Below, in pieces: positions 40,793 through 54,634 of a stretch of 64,000 nucleotides of DNA. Position 1 is the stretch's first letter, and each line of letters opens with the position of its first letter. The position numbers were made by a program, and so were the translations under genes. The notes below the pieces were generated by a model that saw only the letters and a program-made list of their open reading frames with translations, did not search any database and was not told the origin of the DNA. The stretch spans positions 1,922,001-1,986,000 of the forward strand of contig CP053162.1 in the NCBI GenBank assembly GCA_014607495.2, written 5' to 3'. This DNA is from Carposina sasakii (taxonomy: Eukaryota > Arthropoda > Insecta > Lepidoptera > Carposinidae).

Positions 40793-41938
40793 AACGTTGC
40801 AATGGGAGAATAGTCCCTTATAATTTTCATTTTTAAATTTATCTCTATATTTTTTTGCGCAATAATTTTAAGTAAACTAATTTGTCAATAGTCGACTCTT
40901 ACGACATGCACGAAGGAAGACGCAGCTGATGTATTTCTAGCATCAGCAAGGAATTTATCTGAACGATTGGTTATCTAGAAAAACATTTGTTATTATTTGA
41001 CATGTGACAGTTTACCCGCCGGTGTGTAACTAACGGTGTGTCATTGATGTTTCGATAAAACTGTACTCACATACTAGCACATAAATAAGAAATAACAAAA
41101 AATCGCTTGTCACACTAGAAGAGCTATTAATTAAATGTCTTATTTTATATTTATGGCAGTAGCCATAGATATCAGGCAGTAACCGTACCCTGCAAGCCTA
41201 GCATGACCTGCAAATACGATATGAAAACCAATTTATCGAAAGTCTGTCAAAATACAATAAATATAGCCGCCATGATGAATTTTGTATATAGACGATACAA
41301 TATCGTACGATACGATATCCACGATGCGTGGTCATACTAGGGAGGCTGGGCGGCCTACGTACGTACAGCAGTGGCCTGCAATAGGCTGAAGAGATAATGA
41401 TAAAATCAAGTGTTTGTAAGATTAATGGTAATATTGGCAGGTTCGAATAATATCTAGCCCAAAGAAAATAATAAAAAGCTCGGATCTTTTTAAAGCTAAT
41501 AATTATAACAAAATTGCGAATATCTCAATATTTTTAGCGTATATATATCACCATATTTTGTAGTCATCTAAAGTTAACTTCAACCGGGTCAGGGTTCACT
41601 GACATCACCTTGGCAACGAAAACTTCCGTAATCGACCCAACTCGAACGTGGTTATTATCAAAACTTTCGTTGTTTTTTTACATAGTCACGCGCATTAACC
41701 CCCTAAAGAGGTTGGGCAGAAGTGTGCAATTTACACACCCTTTGTTCTCCGAATAGTCTATTGAGTCTCACGTGGCAAGCTGTGAGCCTACCGCTGCTTT
41801 TCGGGCACAAATACAACAATCTAGCTACTGGTAACGAATCCAATGGGACATGTTATCGAGTCATTCTAAATATTATGTTTTATAAGCTAAGCGAGCCTCG
41901 TCGGTTAAATATCAGAGTGTACTATGGGCAGGTGAGTA

Positions 41939-42276
41939 GGGTTACCAGATTAAAAAATTTAAGACCGGAGAAAAGCCTGATTTTCATGGAAAAGTCCTGA
42001 GATTTTATAGTTTTAAAATTTTCTCTCAAAAACGTATTATTATCCTTAAATACATTGCGGATCTCGCTCACGCGTTGCAACTTGCACATCGCACTCGAAA
42101 TAAACTTTAACTGTTCAGTTGTTACCATAAGAAAATTATTGTTAGTTTCTTTTACTTTTAATTTGAGAGATCTTTAAAAATCCTGAGATATCACGAGATT
42201 TGCAAAATCCGGCCGCAATCCTGAGAAAAACTAAATATCCTGAAATCTCAGGACAAATCCTGAGATATGGTAACCC
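41939..42276. mobile_element. TA-flanked MITE with GGGTTACCA termini
   Basis: GGGTTACCAGAT and ATATGGTAACCC at the ends, each flanked by TA (41937-41938 and 42277-42278). Its interior has several copies of TCCTGAGAT. Confidence 0.75.
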
Positions 42277-42577
42277 TAGATGAGGTTGACTTTGAAGGTA
42301 TTAGTTGAACCCCACTTTAACTTAGGTACTTTTTTGACATAACCATTATAAATGTACACATAACGTAGATACCTTTAGTACTAGAGTGTGACTATCTGTT
42401 AAAAATAATGTTAATTTTACTTAGTCGTTAGTTAAGGATTACAATTAAAACAACCGCATAGCATAGTAGTACATTGGACCACAGATATGATATAGGACTT
42501 TTTTGACTTTCAATTTCATATATAAATAACTCTGTACCTATTAATATCCTCGTTACGAATTGAAGTGAGGCGGGGTG

Positions 42578-42770
42578 GCCCGCCCCCTGAATACGTAAAA
42601 GCAATAGCAAAGCCGAAGCAAAGCGATAGCGAAAATTGTACAATATTCGCTTTGAAATGTCAAAGTTCCTTTGAAATTCATTTTACGTAATACGAATATA
42701 ACAAGCAATCAAGTTTAGTACAATTTTCGCTATCGCTTTGCTTTTGATAGTTAGGTAATAAGGGGGCCGG
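42578..42770. mobile_element. Inverted-repeat element related to 30117-30464
   Basis: Ends GCCCCCTGAATACGTAAAAGC and its complement TAATAAGGGGGCC; inner arms AAGCGATAGCGAAAATTGTAC are perfect inverted copies (about 42617-42640 and 42718-42741). It lacks the GC-rich core and the LINE tail. Confidence 0.75.
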
Positions 42771-43044
42771 GCTGACGTTTGAACGAGACATTACAAAATT
42801 GCTTCCACGCTGCTATTCGCGGCGATATCGCTGCGCGTCTGAAACTATTTCGCTACGCATGCACGGCGTATTCGTTGCGCACCTGCTCCGCTTTGAAGAC
42901 GCTCGCAATCCGCTAGCTAGTATGATAAAGCTCTAAATGGTATATAAGGTACTCTTTATTTATCTTTAGAATAGTTTAAACTTAAAGTTTTACATAATTG
43001 TTATAAGTATAATAAAACTTTTAGAATAGGAACCTCTTCGTCTG

Positions 43045-43275
43045 CAGCCTATTGCAGTCCACTGCTGGACGTAGGCCTCCCACAGGGCACGCCACAAGGC
43101 CACTTCCACAGGGGGGTTTTGCAGGCGGGTAGGTGACTGCAGTGTGATTTTCGGACTATGTTGTCAGTACGGGAGGCGCTGCTGCCCGCCTTCCGGTCAC
43201 CCTTTATCGCCTCATACGATACCCACGGGCAGGCATGGGGTAGTACAAACTCTACTCTGCCCGCACCAAGCGGCT
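43045..43275 (-). mobile_element. SINE-like repeat Z copy
   Basis: 'CCTATTGCAGTCCACTGC' to 'GCACCAAGCGGC', with a short deletion after the GGGGGGTTTTGC segment. Confidence 0.75.
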
Positions 43276-44035
43276 AATATAAGAAGAATAAGAATAGGAA
43301 CCTCACACAATCGTTATTCAATCACAATTCACAACAAATAAACTATATCTTTTATATCGATAACTCCACATTAATCGGATCTTCGTGATCGATTAAACAA
43401 CTGCTGTAGTTTTTAGCCTTGCAATGACAGTATTGGATTAGAAGAATACACTTATCTAGTCCTACGGATGTCAGCGGAAACTTATTGCTGCCATAAAGTC
43501 ATGTGTTCCATTTGCGTAGACACTAGCGACATGAACACAGGTTAAGATAAGCTCGGCACTTTATTATGACTTAGATATTTTTATGTCTTTTTTATGCAAT
43601 ATGGGTTTAGCTTAGATGTATGATTTATTTCCGTATGTCGATTTCTGTTTCTTATCGTTTCATCAATAATTTATAACTTAATTAGATACTTGTTTGTGTT
43701 ATTTATTTACGTGTATGTTATTTTCGTTGTTATTGAGACATACCTACTTGTGCAAATATTGAAGTACTAATAACAGTTGAGTATTTATGCTACACTAATC
43801 TCTATATTACGAGTAGGTATTTAAACAAAGTTCTCCTGTAATGCACAGTTTTTAAGCTTACAGCACTAGTAACACTCTCTTAGTGGTTCCAGGTTTTACT
43901 ACCAATCTTATAACAGGTTACGCGGTCAAATAAATGTTATTATGACATTATAAACACACTTTTTTCTCAGTGCATAATAAATTTAGTGATCAGGGTTGTG
44001 CCCGAAATATATTGCCGTGTAGGTACCGGAGTTTG

Positions 44036-45784
44036 CCCAAGTAGCACAGATAGCTGAATAAATACTCACTTTTAGATCTACACACAGCTCTGGGCGTATT
44101 AAGACTCATATAAGAATACACTCGTGGTCCCTTAGCTGCATAAAAGTAGTCAGTGATATTTAAACAGCTTAAGGGTAAATAAGAGCTGCATTATGGGTCA
44201 CAAATATACCCTTAAAACGCAAAAAAATAGAAAGAGCCAAGAACAATATAAGAAAGTACTTGTGTACTGTTATTGAGTTGACTCATTAAAGGGGCACAAG
44301 TTCTCATAATATTAAGCCAATAGACGCATAACGGGACACCTGTGGCCCATAATATATCTTAGCGCTGAACATATTTACCGCTAAGCAGCCTTTATTTATC
44401 CATTGACACTGTCTGTATATAGCGACAGTTTAAACGTTCACAAGATGCCTCATGGATATTTAGAGGTTCACTATTATATCAAAATAAATGGCTTTAACTT
44501 TAACTCGTGAAACGCTTAACAGCTCTTTAATAAGTAATGGTTCACACGTGAAACGCTTCACAGCTCTGTAATAAGTAATAGTTCACGCGTGAAACGCTTT
44601 ACAGCCCCTTTAATAAGTAATGGTTCACATGTGAAACACTAAGCAGTCCTTTGATAAATATAGGTTCACAAGTGAATCACTAAACAGCCATTTGATAAAT
44701 AACGGTTCACAACATCAAACAAGGCTGCATACGGAGTTACATGTTCAATTCTACTTTGCTCTTGAACTGTTTCACAGTACACAGGTGAATCACTCAACAG
44801 CCCTTTAATAAGTAATGGTCCACACGTGAAACGCTTAACAGCTCTTTAATAAGTAATGGTTCACGCGTGAAACGCTTAACAGCCCTTTAATGAGAAATGG
44901 TTCACATGTGAAACACTAAGCAGTCCTTTGATGAATATAGGTTCACAAGTGAATCACTAAACAGCCCTTTGATAAATAACGGTTCACATAGCTGTTTTAC
45001 ATCAACCACCATTTTAACCTGGAAATATTATAATTTACTTTACATTTTTTTATATGTTTTGTGCATGAATTACGAACTTATTAAATTAGGTATTACTTCT
45101 TATATCGTAACAGTCTCTATTTATTTAATAGTTCTGCCCAAACTATTGAAAATTGTTGGACCAATATTTTAAAACACATAGCTTATTTACATCATTTATT
45201 ACTATATTATTTCAAAACACAATATTTTCGTAGCGCACCAAAATTTTCTTAGACAATATACATATATAATGTCAGTAAACTTACATTCCCACACATTTTT
45301 CTTGCACTAATAAAGAAAACCGTTCCGTTTACTTAGGTACCAATAAATATATTATGAAACGACACCGCCATTAATATGGCGTTTACGTTTATGTTGTCAC
45401 AAGTTACTACGGTCACTTTTCAATAATAAATAAAATGAATGTACAAAAATATTATTTTCTATAGTCACGCGTCACCAACAGGCCCATTGTGATACATTAC
45501 TTAGGTATTCAGCTGAATAAAGAGTAACATGGTCTCTCAACCAGTTGATATTCAGCTCTTACAACACCTGTTACCCCTTATAACTCTCTTAAATATCTGA
45601 TTCTGCGCTCTTAAGCAGCTTATGTGACATTAGAGCTGAATAATTTGTGCCCATTTAAGTGGTTTAAGGGCTGACTAAGCTCGGAATAAGCTCGGAATCA
45701 GCTTTTATGCAGCTTTCTTATACCACTTCAAGGGTAATTGTAGTCCAATATTCAGTTGCTATACAGCCTCTTGTGCTACTTGGG
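44036..45784. mobile_element. 1.75-kb inverted-repeat element enclosing a satellite-like array
   Basis: Perfect 13-bp termini CCCAAGTAGCACA (44036-44048 and 45772-45784). Subterminal words AGCTGCATAA and CAGCTTAAGG occur on both arms. No transposase is encoded, so it is non-autonomous. A target duplication is not evident. Confidence 0.75.
44500..44988 (+). repeat. 41-bp tandem repeats in two blocks (higher-order array)
   Basis: Five units at 44500-44712 and five at 44778-44988. Each begins with a palindrome such as TTCACGCGTGAA or TTCACATGTGAA. The last three unit variants occur in the same order in both blocks, so the block itself was duplicated. Confidence 0.9.
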
Positions 45785-46443
45785 TGCTATCCCTGCACTA
45801 GAGCCATGTAAAACTAAATTAACTAATGACATTTGCTTATTCTTCCTCAAGGTTGTCAGTTACGTTTATTGTAATTATTTTTTATCTAATTTGTAAGGAT
45901 GCTACGTGCTTTCTGCTCTCGTTGCAAAAATAATAACGCGAATGACATTTTATAGGAATAGGAACGATGGTCTACTTTGATATTTCTATGGCTTATATGG
46001 ATACAGACTAGGCGGTATTTATGTGTTACTGGTTTACCGTTACTTTTCCTGTAAGACCAAATATTTTATAATCATTATTTTATTACTATATTCTAGTAGT
46101 TAACTAATGCAAAAAAACTTTTTTACTAATTTTAAAGTGAAGTGAAGTAAGTACAACTTAATCAATACTGGGATTGGCCCACCACTCATTCCGGCCTCTG
46201 CAACTCCTATAAATAAACTTATTATTGTACCTACTTTACATCCTCTTATATAATAATAGCACATTTATGGTCTTTTCGAAATTAGTGATTTGCTTTTGAC
46301 ACGAAACTAGGTAGGTAAAAAGAAATAACTATGGGGCCAACTCCGAAATAGTGAAAAATAAATCAGCCGTTCCATACATTTCAGTGCAGTAATTATTCAA
46401 GATTATATGGAACAGCAGATTTTTTTTCACTTATATATATATA
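45785..46443. other. Non-coding DNA
   Basis: AT-rich; I see nothing recognisable. Confidence 0.4.
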
Positions 46444-46590
46444 TTATAATATTATTAATAAAGAAAATGGAAAAAATTCTCACCCGAGTGGGAATTGAAC
46501 CCACGACCACTGCAAACCGTGCCAGCCGCTATAACCACTAAGCCACCGGGTCAATCACTCGGATGACGAATTTCACCATCTCTTTTCTAC
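46444..46590 (-). mobile_element. SINE family A copy
   Basis: Minus-strand boxes 'GGTGGCTTAGTGGTTATAGC' and 'GGGTTCAATTCCC'. Adjacent to MITE-B at 46595. Confidence 0.8.
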
Positions 46591-46594
46591 TTAT

Positions 46595-46856
46595 ACAGGA
46601 TGTAACAAAAGGGGTATGTTAAGCGAAAAGCTATGTAAATAGCCCACTATAGAGAACCCATTTCCAAAATTTCAGACTCAAATTCACATTTTTATTTTTC
46701 TAGATAGTATGAAGAATTCCGAAACAACTCAGGAATGTCCATACAATCTTAAAAAATAAAAATGTGATTTCGAGTCTCAAATTTTGGAAATAGGATCTCT
46801 ATAGTGGGCTATTTACATAGCTTTTCGCTTAACATACCCTTTCTGTTACATCCTGT
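46595..46856. mobile_element. MITE-B, long-TIR element, copy 1
   Basis: Near-complete foldback: ACAGGATGTAACAAAAGGGG to CTTTCTGTTACATCCTGT with arms of about 120 bp, flanked by TA. Contains 'GTTAAGCGAAAAGCTATG'. Confidence 0.88.
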
Positions 46857-47722
46857 ATATATATAGCATCTACATTAAACCATAAGAATAGTGACCTAGC
46901 TTTTGTATAAGCATAACTGAATATGTTATATACATAATAAATAGTTTTGTAGGTAAACACATCGAAATTATGTAACCGATACCTAATACTCTACAATTTA
47001 ATATGTAAATCCTCTAAAAACACGGCAAAATCATCTCAAGGGCAAAAAGATAAAATTACATCACCCCACCATCATATCACAATTAGCATGGTAGAAAAAC
47101 CTATCATTTTACATAATTATAATAGATTTAACTAAATTATAAGTAAACGTAAAAAAACATTGCGTACGAGCGTGCGTTACCGCTTTTAGGACGGATTATG
47201 CATAGCTTAGATTAGGCGCGGGGCACATTGATTATTACAAAGGAAGCTTAAAGCTTCGTTGTACTACTCCTGCCTAAAACTCAGACTATTTCTCACAAAA
47301 TATCACTTTATACTGAGACGTTAGCTTAAAACAGTAGGTGATAATGATAATCCAAGCATGATCTGATCTGTCCATCACGATTGGTGATGAAAGACCTAAA
47401 AGTTGAAAAAATGTTATTTTGTTTATTTTGTAACGTAGTTAAATATTTATAAAGGTGTGGATTTTGTTTTTTTTTTTGTTACAATCACCTATTGAAACAG
47501 GATGTACTTCAGAAATAGTTTTTATTGTGTCGAGTGTCTATGGATAGAGCTATAAAAACTTTTTTTTCTTCAACTATGCTTGTTTTTAAAATATCAAACT
47601 TGTAATACAAGTACCTAATTACAAACTAAGCTACTATGTTTAATGAAAACATTAGTAGGTATTTGTATTATTAGACGCTCTATCGATTTAAACATAGACA
47701 ACTCAGAACTGTGGGTTTAAAC

Positions 47723-47912
47723 CAGTGGTTCCCAAAGTGGTCCTGGTGGACCCACAGGTGTCCACAGGAGACTCGATGGGGTCTATGTTGGCGTGAAAAA
47801 ATGGGGGTTCACAATTAATTCGTATGTGGTGCAATGCAAGGCCTGTAGGGGGTCCACCAGAACCATTTAATTTTCGAAAGGGGTCTATGAGAAAAAAGTT
47901 TGGGAACCCCTG
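47723..47912. mobile_element. hAT-type MITE, copy 3
   Basis: CAGTGGTTCCCAAAGTGG to TTTGGGAACCCCTG, in the opposite orientation to the other two. Flanks GTTTAAAC and GTTTAACT match at 7 of 8 bases. Confidence 0.88.
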
Positions 47913-47920
47913 GTTTAACT

Positions 47921-50734
47921 TAAAATATAGGGTTTTTCACCTACAAAACACTACACTCACTACCTAACTGAAAAGTAATAGAAGAGTTAGCTAGTTGAGA
48001 TCAAAGCAAGAGCAGAGTTAGCTTTTAAGAGCAAAACAAGTGGTATCGGACGGAATAATTTTATAGCAAACCTTAGGATAAAAACTTTTTTTTTTTTAAT
48101 AAGACTTGACTTAACGTTATACGAAACCTAAGTTGGTTTTTAGTTTTCTTTATTACTTATATAGGAAGCTAAATTGGCAGCTGAAAAATATTTTTTTTAA
48201 AATAAGTAATCTACAATTTAAACATAATTCCATCGTCTGCAATATACCTTATTTTAAAGTAGGCATATAATTTTAATACCTCGGATTAAACGCCATCATC
48301 TGCGTATGACTGACGCATACATTATTAGGTAAGCATTAACTATTAACTCAGATTTGTACATATTATTATAAACACGACCGTGTTCTTAAAACGGGGTCGC
48401 CAGAACTGCACAAAGAGATCTTACACCCACGTTTAGAATAGCGACAGTAAAAGATCAAGTAACAAGTTGCAAGTTATCGCCTGAGAGAATGCCGGAGTTC
48501 GTTAGTCGACTTACAATATGCACGGAAGTAAGTAGGTGCAGCTATTGAATCCTAGAGAAGTCCCGCATCAACACAGGACACGGATTTGTACACCTAAGGT
48601 GTACAGATCCGTGTCCGTGATCTAAGGTTACTTACTTACTTCTTTCAGAACATTATGCAAAATAACATAACGTATCTTATTTTTTTAATTTATTTATATC
48701 ACACATCATTTAATACATAATTATATCTTTCACATATATATAATATAAACTTCTATAAGTAATTCTATAAAGAATAACGGACAGAGTGTTGTGACTACAC
48801 AGAGTGAGGCATTCATAGTAAGCTCGGCAACGATATTCCATGGAGTAGGGATGCGTATTGACGCGTTATTCACACACACATACAAACCATAGTAAGCTCG
48901 GCACCTACTGGAAAATACGCACACATGCCCAACGCGCCGCCATTTCGGTGCTTCAATCTGTGCAGTGACAGCATTACGTCCGTTGTTCTTTATACGTTCA
49001 TGAGGTGCAGCTAATGTATCCTAGTGAAGTCCCGCATCAACACAGGACACGGATTTGTACACCTAATGTGATCTAAGGTTACTTACGTCTTTCATAACAT
49101 TATGCAAAATAATAAGTAATTGATTGACATGCACAAACGCAGATCACTTACGACTTTAATACACGGAAACACATCCGGTAGAGTTCATTACGTAAATTAA
49201 CTCACGTGCATGAATTCGGAACTAACATTTTTCGTATCCAGTTTATACAAATATCGCAATCTTACAGAGAGTAACTAGCGCCATCATTCAAAGGCAACTA
49301 TTAGGTGATACGCACTCTATAATAATAGCAACTGTCATTGGGAGCTATTTACATGTCTGATATGTCAGCTAATCAAGGCGGAAACTTTTAATTGCTTACG
49401 GAAGAAACATTGTATTACAATGATAAGCAAAATTACTACTATTCGTTGTGTTCGTGTCAGAGGTTGATAGAAGGGTCTAGTTATTGGGAACCAATTAAAT
49501 TTTTTGATAAAGCCTGTCTGTTATAATTTCCGTCTCAACACGATGTAGAAATTATTATTACTTTAATAATCCTCCTGGGTCTTCCCTTTAGTCAGTGGCT
49601 ATCTTTGTCCACGTGTATGGATGCATTCGACTTACGTAGAAATTAATAAGTACCTTCTGGGTATAAATACTTGTAGGTAAAAATAAGTACTTCTGATACG
49701 AACCCACTAGTAGGGTAGGTACTATGAATTCTTAAGGCTGTTTCCACCAGATGCTGTGCCACTGAGATTGTTCCGAAATGTCAATGAACTTGATTGATGG
49801 ACATACCATTCCGTAACAACGTAACATAGAACAAAGCCCAGTCTCAAAGCAGGGTTGTTTTCATTGTAGAAGTCAGATGTTGCTCTACATTGCCTATATG
49901 AAAAACCTTGCATTTCGTATTTCACTTCTATGGCCTAATATTGCTATAAGAGTTTATAGTCCCACCCTCTGGACAATCTTTACATAAATATGACGATATT
50001 ATTAATGAGTAATTATCATCTACATAATGTAGTTTATTACAAGACTTGTATGGTAAGGACGAAAAAATAAGTTTTTTTTTGTTTAGTTTATCCCGAAGGA
50101 AAGGCAAGGGGAACTAAGCCCATACAGCCATTGTCTTTAGTTAATGATTTCTGAACATATGATGGATGATAATGATGGTGATGAATGGAAACGTCAGGAA
50201 AATCCTCAAGAACAAGTGTAAAGTTAGTCAAAAAGTAAAAATAATTGCAGAAACAATTTACATGGGCCCATGAAGAGATCGTATTCCCGAAAAAATAAGT
50301 TGTTGTTGTTGTTTAGTTTATCCCGAAGGAAAGGCAAGGGGAACTAAGCCCATACAGCCTATCGAAAAAATAAGTCTGTTATAATATTACAAGATTCCAC
50401 AAAATATGTTAAAATTAACTAAATAAGGTAGTAAGGGTACGATCTTTATTGCAAGTTTTGCAATACCAGTCCACTGACATCTGTTAGATATGAATTAGTT
50501 CTCATTGTAAGTACGATTAAGGGCTATGATAGCTCTATAGGAGACCAACTTATACCTAAGTACTATTTATGTTAGTAATGCACGTTTCTGCAATAATTTT
50601 TTTAATGTCAATGACCGAGTTGATGTAGACTGAACGAGTAATGAGACTATGACGACTGGAGTCCGTTTAATTTCGGAACTAACATTTTTTGTATGCAGTG
50701 GAACAGGAAATGTACATAATAAATAATACATATA
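47921..50734. other. Repeat-rich intergenic DNA
   Basis: Holds repeat D fragments (about 48370-48580 and 48955-49050), where the two stretches share 'AAGTCCCGCATCAACACAGG'. Also holds two copies of the 'TTTATCCCGAAGGAAAGG' repeat at 50082 and 50298. No gene recognised. Confidence 0.5.
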
Positions 50735-51102
50735 TAGGGTGATTTTTGGTCGTCAACGTTCCCGAAAATTACGGAATCTCCTCATCATCACGATCATTTT
50801 TCTCCATGGAAGCATACCTGGGAAGTGTCTGGTTTCCAAAATATTAGGGTCCAAAGTTGAGTAAATAGACTGCGTTTTTCTGCATAAATGCACATAGACG
50901 CGCGTAGCAGGATTTTTTCACGAAAAATAATTAATATCTGTCTATAAAAAAATTAACATAAACACTAGACACTATAAATTTCGCACGATCAAGGAATTTA
51001 AATTAAAAAAAAAAAATTCCCAGTATTTTTTTTTGGCATAAACTTACTTTATTTCATGTATAGAATACGTACCCTTCGTTAAAGGTGGCCACAAAAAAAC
51101 AT
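50735..51102 (+). mobile_element. MITE-A copy, younger subfamily
   Basis: AGGGTGATTTTTGGTCG through 'GGTGGCCACAAAAAAACAT'; the right terminus has been altered by a short TACATA repeat. Confidence 0.85.
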
Positions 51103-51139
51103 ATACATACATAATACATATAATAATTTTAGCACCATA

Positions 51140-51397
51140 ATTTTAACAAATAGGGTATGTTAAGCGAAAAGCTATGTAAATAGCCCACTGTAGAGAACCT
51201 ATCCACAAAATTTGAGACCCGAAATCACATGTTTATTTTTCCCGATAGTATGGAGAATTTTTAAATATCTTAGGAATTTTCATACAATCTTGATAAATAA
51301 AAATGTGATTTCGAGTCTCAAATTTTGGAAATAGGTTTTCTATAGTGGGCTATTTACATAGCTTTTCGCTTAACATACCCTTTCTGTTACACCCTGT
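51140..51397. mobile_element. MITE-B, copy 2
   Basis: 'GTATGTTAAGCGAAAAGC' to 'TTTCTGTTACACCCTGTA'. The left terminus is degraded; interior arms match copy 1. Confidence 0.82.
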
Positions 51398-53111
51398 ATA
51401 TTTATATAGTCAGCAGGTTTACTTGCTGGAACCTATGGATATAATAATAAAGCGTTTAAGCAAGGGCGGCTCGTCAAATTAAACTAGTGTAAATTTAATA
51501 GTAAGTTAAATACGTGCTTATAAGTTTTCAAGTTTTTGCGAGACGAATGGTAACAAATCAAGCTTAAATTGTTTTACTGTGGTATAATAAATTCGCGTCG
51601 AAAGTTAGACACTGTTTAAAAACATTGGGTAGCAAAATGTATGAAATTTCTGTCAAATTTAGACTATGTTTAGCTTAAGTAGTAACTTGGTTAGAGTCTA
51701 AATGTTAAGTATGATACTACATATAGTATCTATTTATAGGCAACGCTAAAAAGCATCATACATACATATAATCACGCCTTTATCCCTTACGGGGTAGGCA
51801 GAGCACCAAGGGCTGATAGAACCACATGGTGCTACTTCTGACCAATTTTGAGGGTGTAGTTGAGATGTACAAGTTCGGTTAGTAGTGACAAGTGGTCATC
51901 CCGTCGCCTACAAACTACATATAACAAACTATACGCCTATAAAAAGCATCAGTTTAGTATTTAATTACTATTCATTAGGAGATATTTAAACAGCTCGTTA
52001 AGATAATGTGTAAAGGAAATTATGTGGACGAAAAAACTTTTTAAATATTTTGTGACCTTGTTCTTAGAATGAACTATTGCCTACAAACATTTGCATAAAC
52101 TAAAGAACTATAATTTAGTCGTGCAAAGGGCTATTTTTATCCCGGTTGGTTTGTTAATCTTACTCTTTTGCTATAGGAAATTGATATAAAACTTTTTAGG
52201 AAATAATTAAAAAGCATCGAAATAAGTTCGATGCAAAAAAATCACAACATCCAATTTCTATAACTGATTATTGAGAGATTTTTTGCATATCTTTGCATTT
52301 TTTAAATCTTCAATTGTTTTTATACAAAATTTTAAATTAGGAATAAAAAAATCCGAGATTCTCTTTGATCTCTCGTATTGAAATTGGTCGTATGTCTATT
52401 TTAATTCTTGCTTTCAAACTAAATATAGGGGTACACGGACAAGATTTTATATTTTTTTTATTTATTTATAGTGCAACAAATAATTTTAGAAGAGCGTGCT
52501 CTACAGTGTTCCCGAAATGGGTAAAAGATCATACAGATGTAAAAGATCAGGTACTTCGCTTACCGCATGAGCCATCTTCACGCCCCTGAGTTCTTTAGTC
52601 GACTCTTACGACATGCGCGGAAGGAGATGCAGCAGATGTATTCTAGTGAAGCCCCGCATCTGCACGGGTATGAACTAAAATGGTATATCGAAACTAGTTC
52701 TATTATATACTATTACAAATAGCCTTAATCTAGAATTATCCAGATTAAAGAAGTAACACACGACTGAATAGACACGATGAATATATGGATGATTTTATAC
52801 CAGGAAGTAAAATCAATAAAAAATCAATATAATATGTATACAATTGTAGGTATATTATAAAAAAAATGTTTCACCAAATGAGCTAGATGATCCGCAAACC
52901 GGAGGTTTCTATTCAATGTATTCATAGGTTTCAATCAAATAATATTAATTGATAAGTTATTGTAAAAAATATTGCTTTTTGTGATCAGATTTTCGTAAGA
53001 ATAACGTCATTTTTATAAATAATAACATAGTTATATAGGTAGATTGAACATAGGTAGTAGGCATAGAATATTATAACTTTGTATCTTCACATACAATGCA
53101 TTTATCAATAA
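51398..53111. other. Intergenic DNA with repeat fragments
   Basis: Repeat R copy (minus) at 51750-51910 and repeat D at 52500-52680. The rest is AT-rich and unassigned. Confidence 0.5.
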
Positions 53112-53466
53112 AGGGTGATTTTTGGTCGTCAACGTTCCCGAAAACTACGGAATCTCCTCATCATCACGATCATTTTTCTCAATGGAAGCATACTTGGGAA
53201 GTGTCTGGTTTACAAAATATTAGGGTCCAAAGTTAAGTAAATAGAATGCACATTGATACGTGTAACAAGATTTTTTCACGAGAAATAATTAATATCTGTC
53301 TATGAAAAAACTAGCATAAACACTGGACACTATAAATTTCTCCCGATCAAGACCTAATTTTTTAAAAAAAATTACATTCATTTCCAGCATTTTTGTCATA
53401 AACTTACTTTATTTGATGTATAGAGTACGTATCCTTCGTTAAGGGTGGCAACTAAAAAATATCCTG
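53112..53466 (+). mobile_element. MITE-A copy, older subfamily
   Basis: AGGGTGATTTTTGGTCG to AAATATCCTGT, with small deletions around 53245. It carries GGGTGGCAAC. Confidence 0.85.
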
Positions 53467-54634
53467 TATATGTAGATACTTGTTGTAAGAATATTTTTAA
53501 TTAAATTCGCATAATGAGTGTAGACTTTACTGTGACTCCTAAAAAGATTAAATAAGCTCCTTTTGGGTATCAAACCTCTCTTCACTGTAACTTAACTTTT
53601 CCCTTCATTTAGGGAACATAGTGTTATTAGTAGTTAAGCTTACTACTTATTAGTTAAAAATGTGTGTCACACTCATACTCATGGTAATTTTTGACGTTTT
53701 GGAATTAATAGTAAACCTAACTACAGATCAAAAACTAGGCTTATATTTGTAATGGTATAAATCTTGGATGTAAGATAGAATGCCTTCATTTCATATTGTT
53801 ATAGAAAATTTATATTTAAAAAAAAAAGTATATACCAGGTACGACTCTAAACAATTTTAAACCTCCATCTTTGATAGTGTTTTTACAATTTAACAGTAGA
53901 TAGAGACATTTATTGTTTTGATTTGACTTGTATTTATTTAATTTAATTTTTATTATAGGTATATAAGTCATTTGTGACTTGAAAATGAATAAATCTAAAT
54001 TTTAATACTTCAGTATATAAAATATTATGTAAGCATTGTATACAAATACCATCTAGTCGTGTCCATTTAAACCATAATACCAGTATACAGATAATTTGAA
54101 TGATGTCAGTGTGCTTTTAAATTATTTTTAATAAATCTATCAGCATCAATTACGTATTATTAATATGAAACTTTTATTTTATATTATAACTAGCTATAAC
54201 ATTTATTGCTTCAAATCTATACATATATAATAAAATACACGACTAAAATGCAATTATTATTAAAAATTTAATATAATCCGATGCTGAAGTATACATCAAA
54301 TCTTCCTTTTGACCATGGATACAATCGCATCGTGCCCTATTACTCTGATGCGACCTACCCAAATTAACTTCTATTCATTATTCACAAATTCATTATAAAT
54401 AAAAACAATCTTATCACCTATAAACGTTTGAGCCATATTTTGTTACCTCTTGAACTTGGGATCTACGCGTGCATCTACATATCCGGTCGTGAGTCAAACA
54501 ATGACATGATCAAGGTAAACTGAGCTTTAAAACTTTAGGTTAGGCATCTCAAATTCGTCGCGGGCAGTTAGCAGACTGCATAATTAAGTTGGTACTGATG
54601 AGCTAGCACGTTTTTTGGACGTCTTTTGAGGAGG
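53467..54634. other. Upstream region of the cuticle gene
   Basis: No coding feature. Any enhancer or hormone response sites for the cuticle gene would lie here, but I see no element I can name with confidence. Confidence 0.4.

Noticed and set aside
44500..44988. CRISPR-like array
   Set aside because: Units are directly adjacent 41-bp repeats with no unique spacers, and the sequence is animal nuclear DNA.
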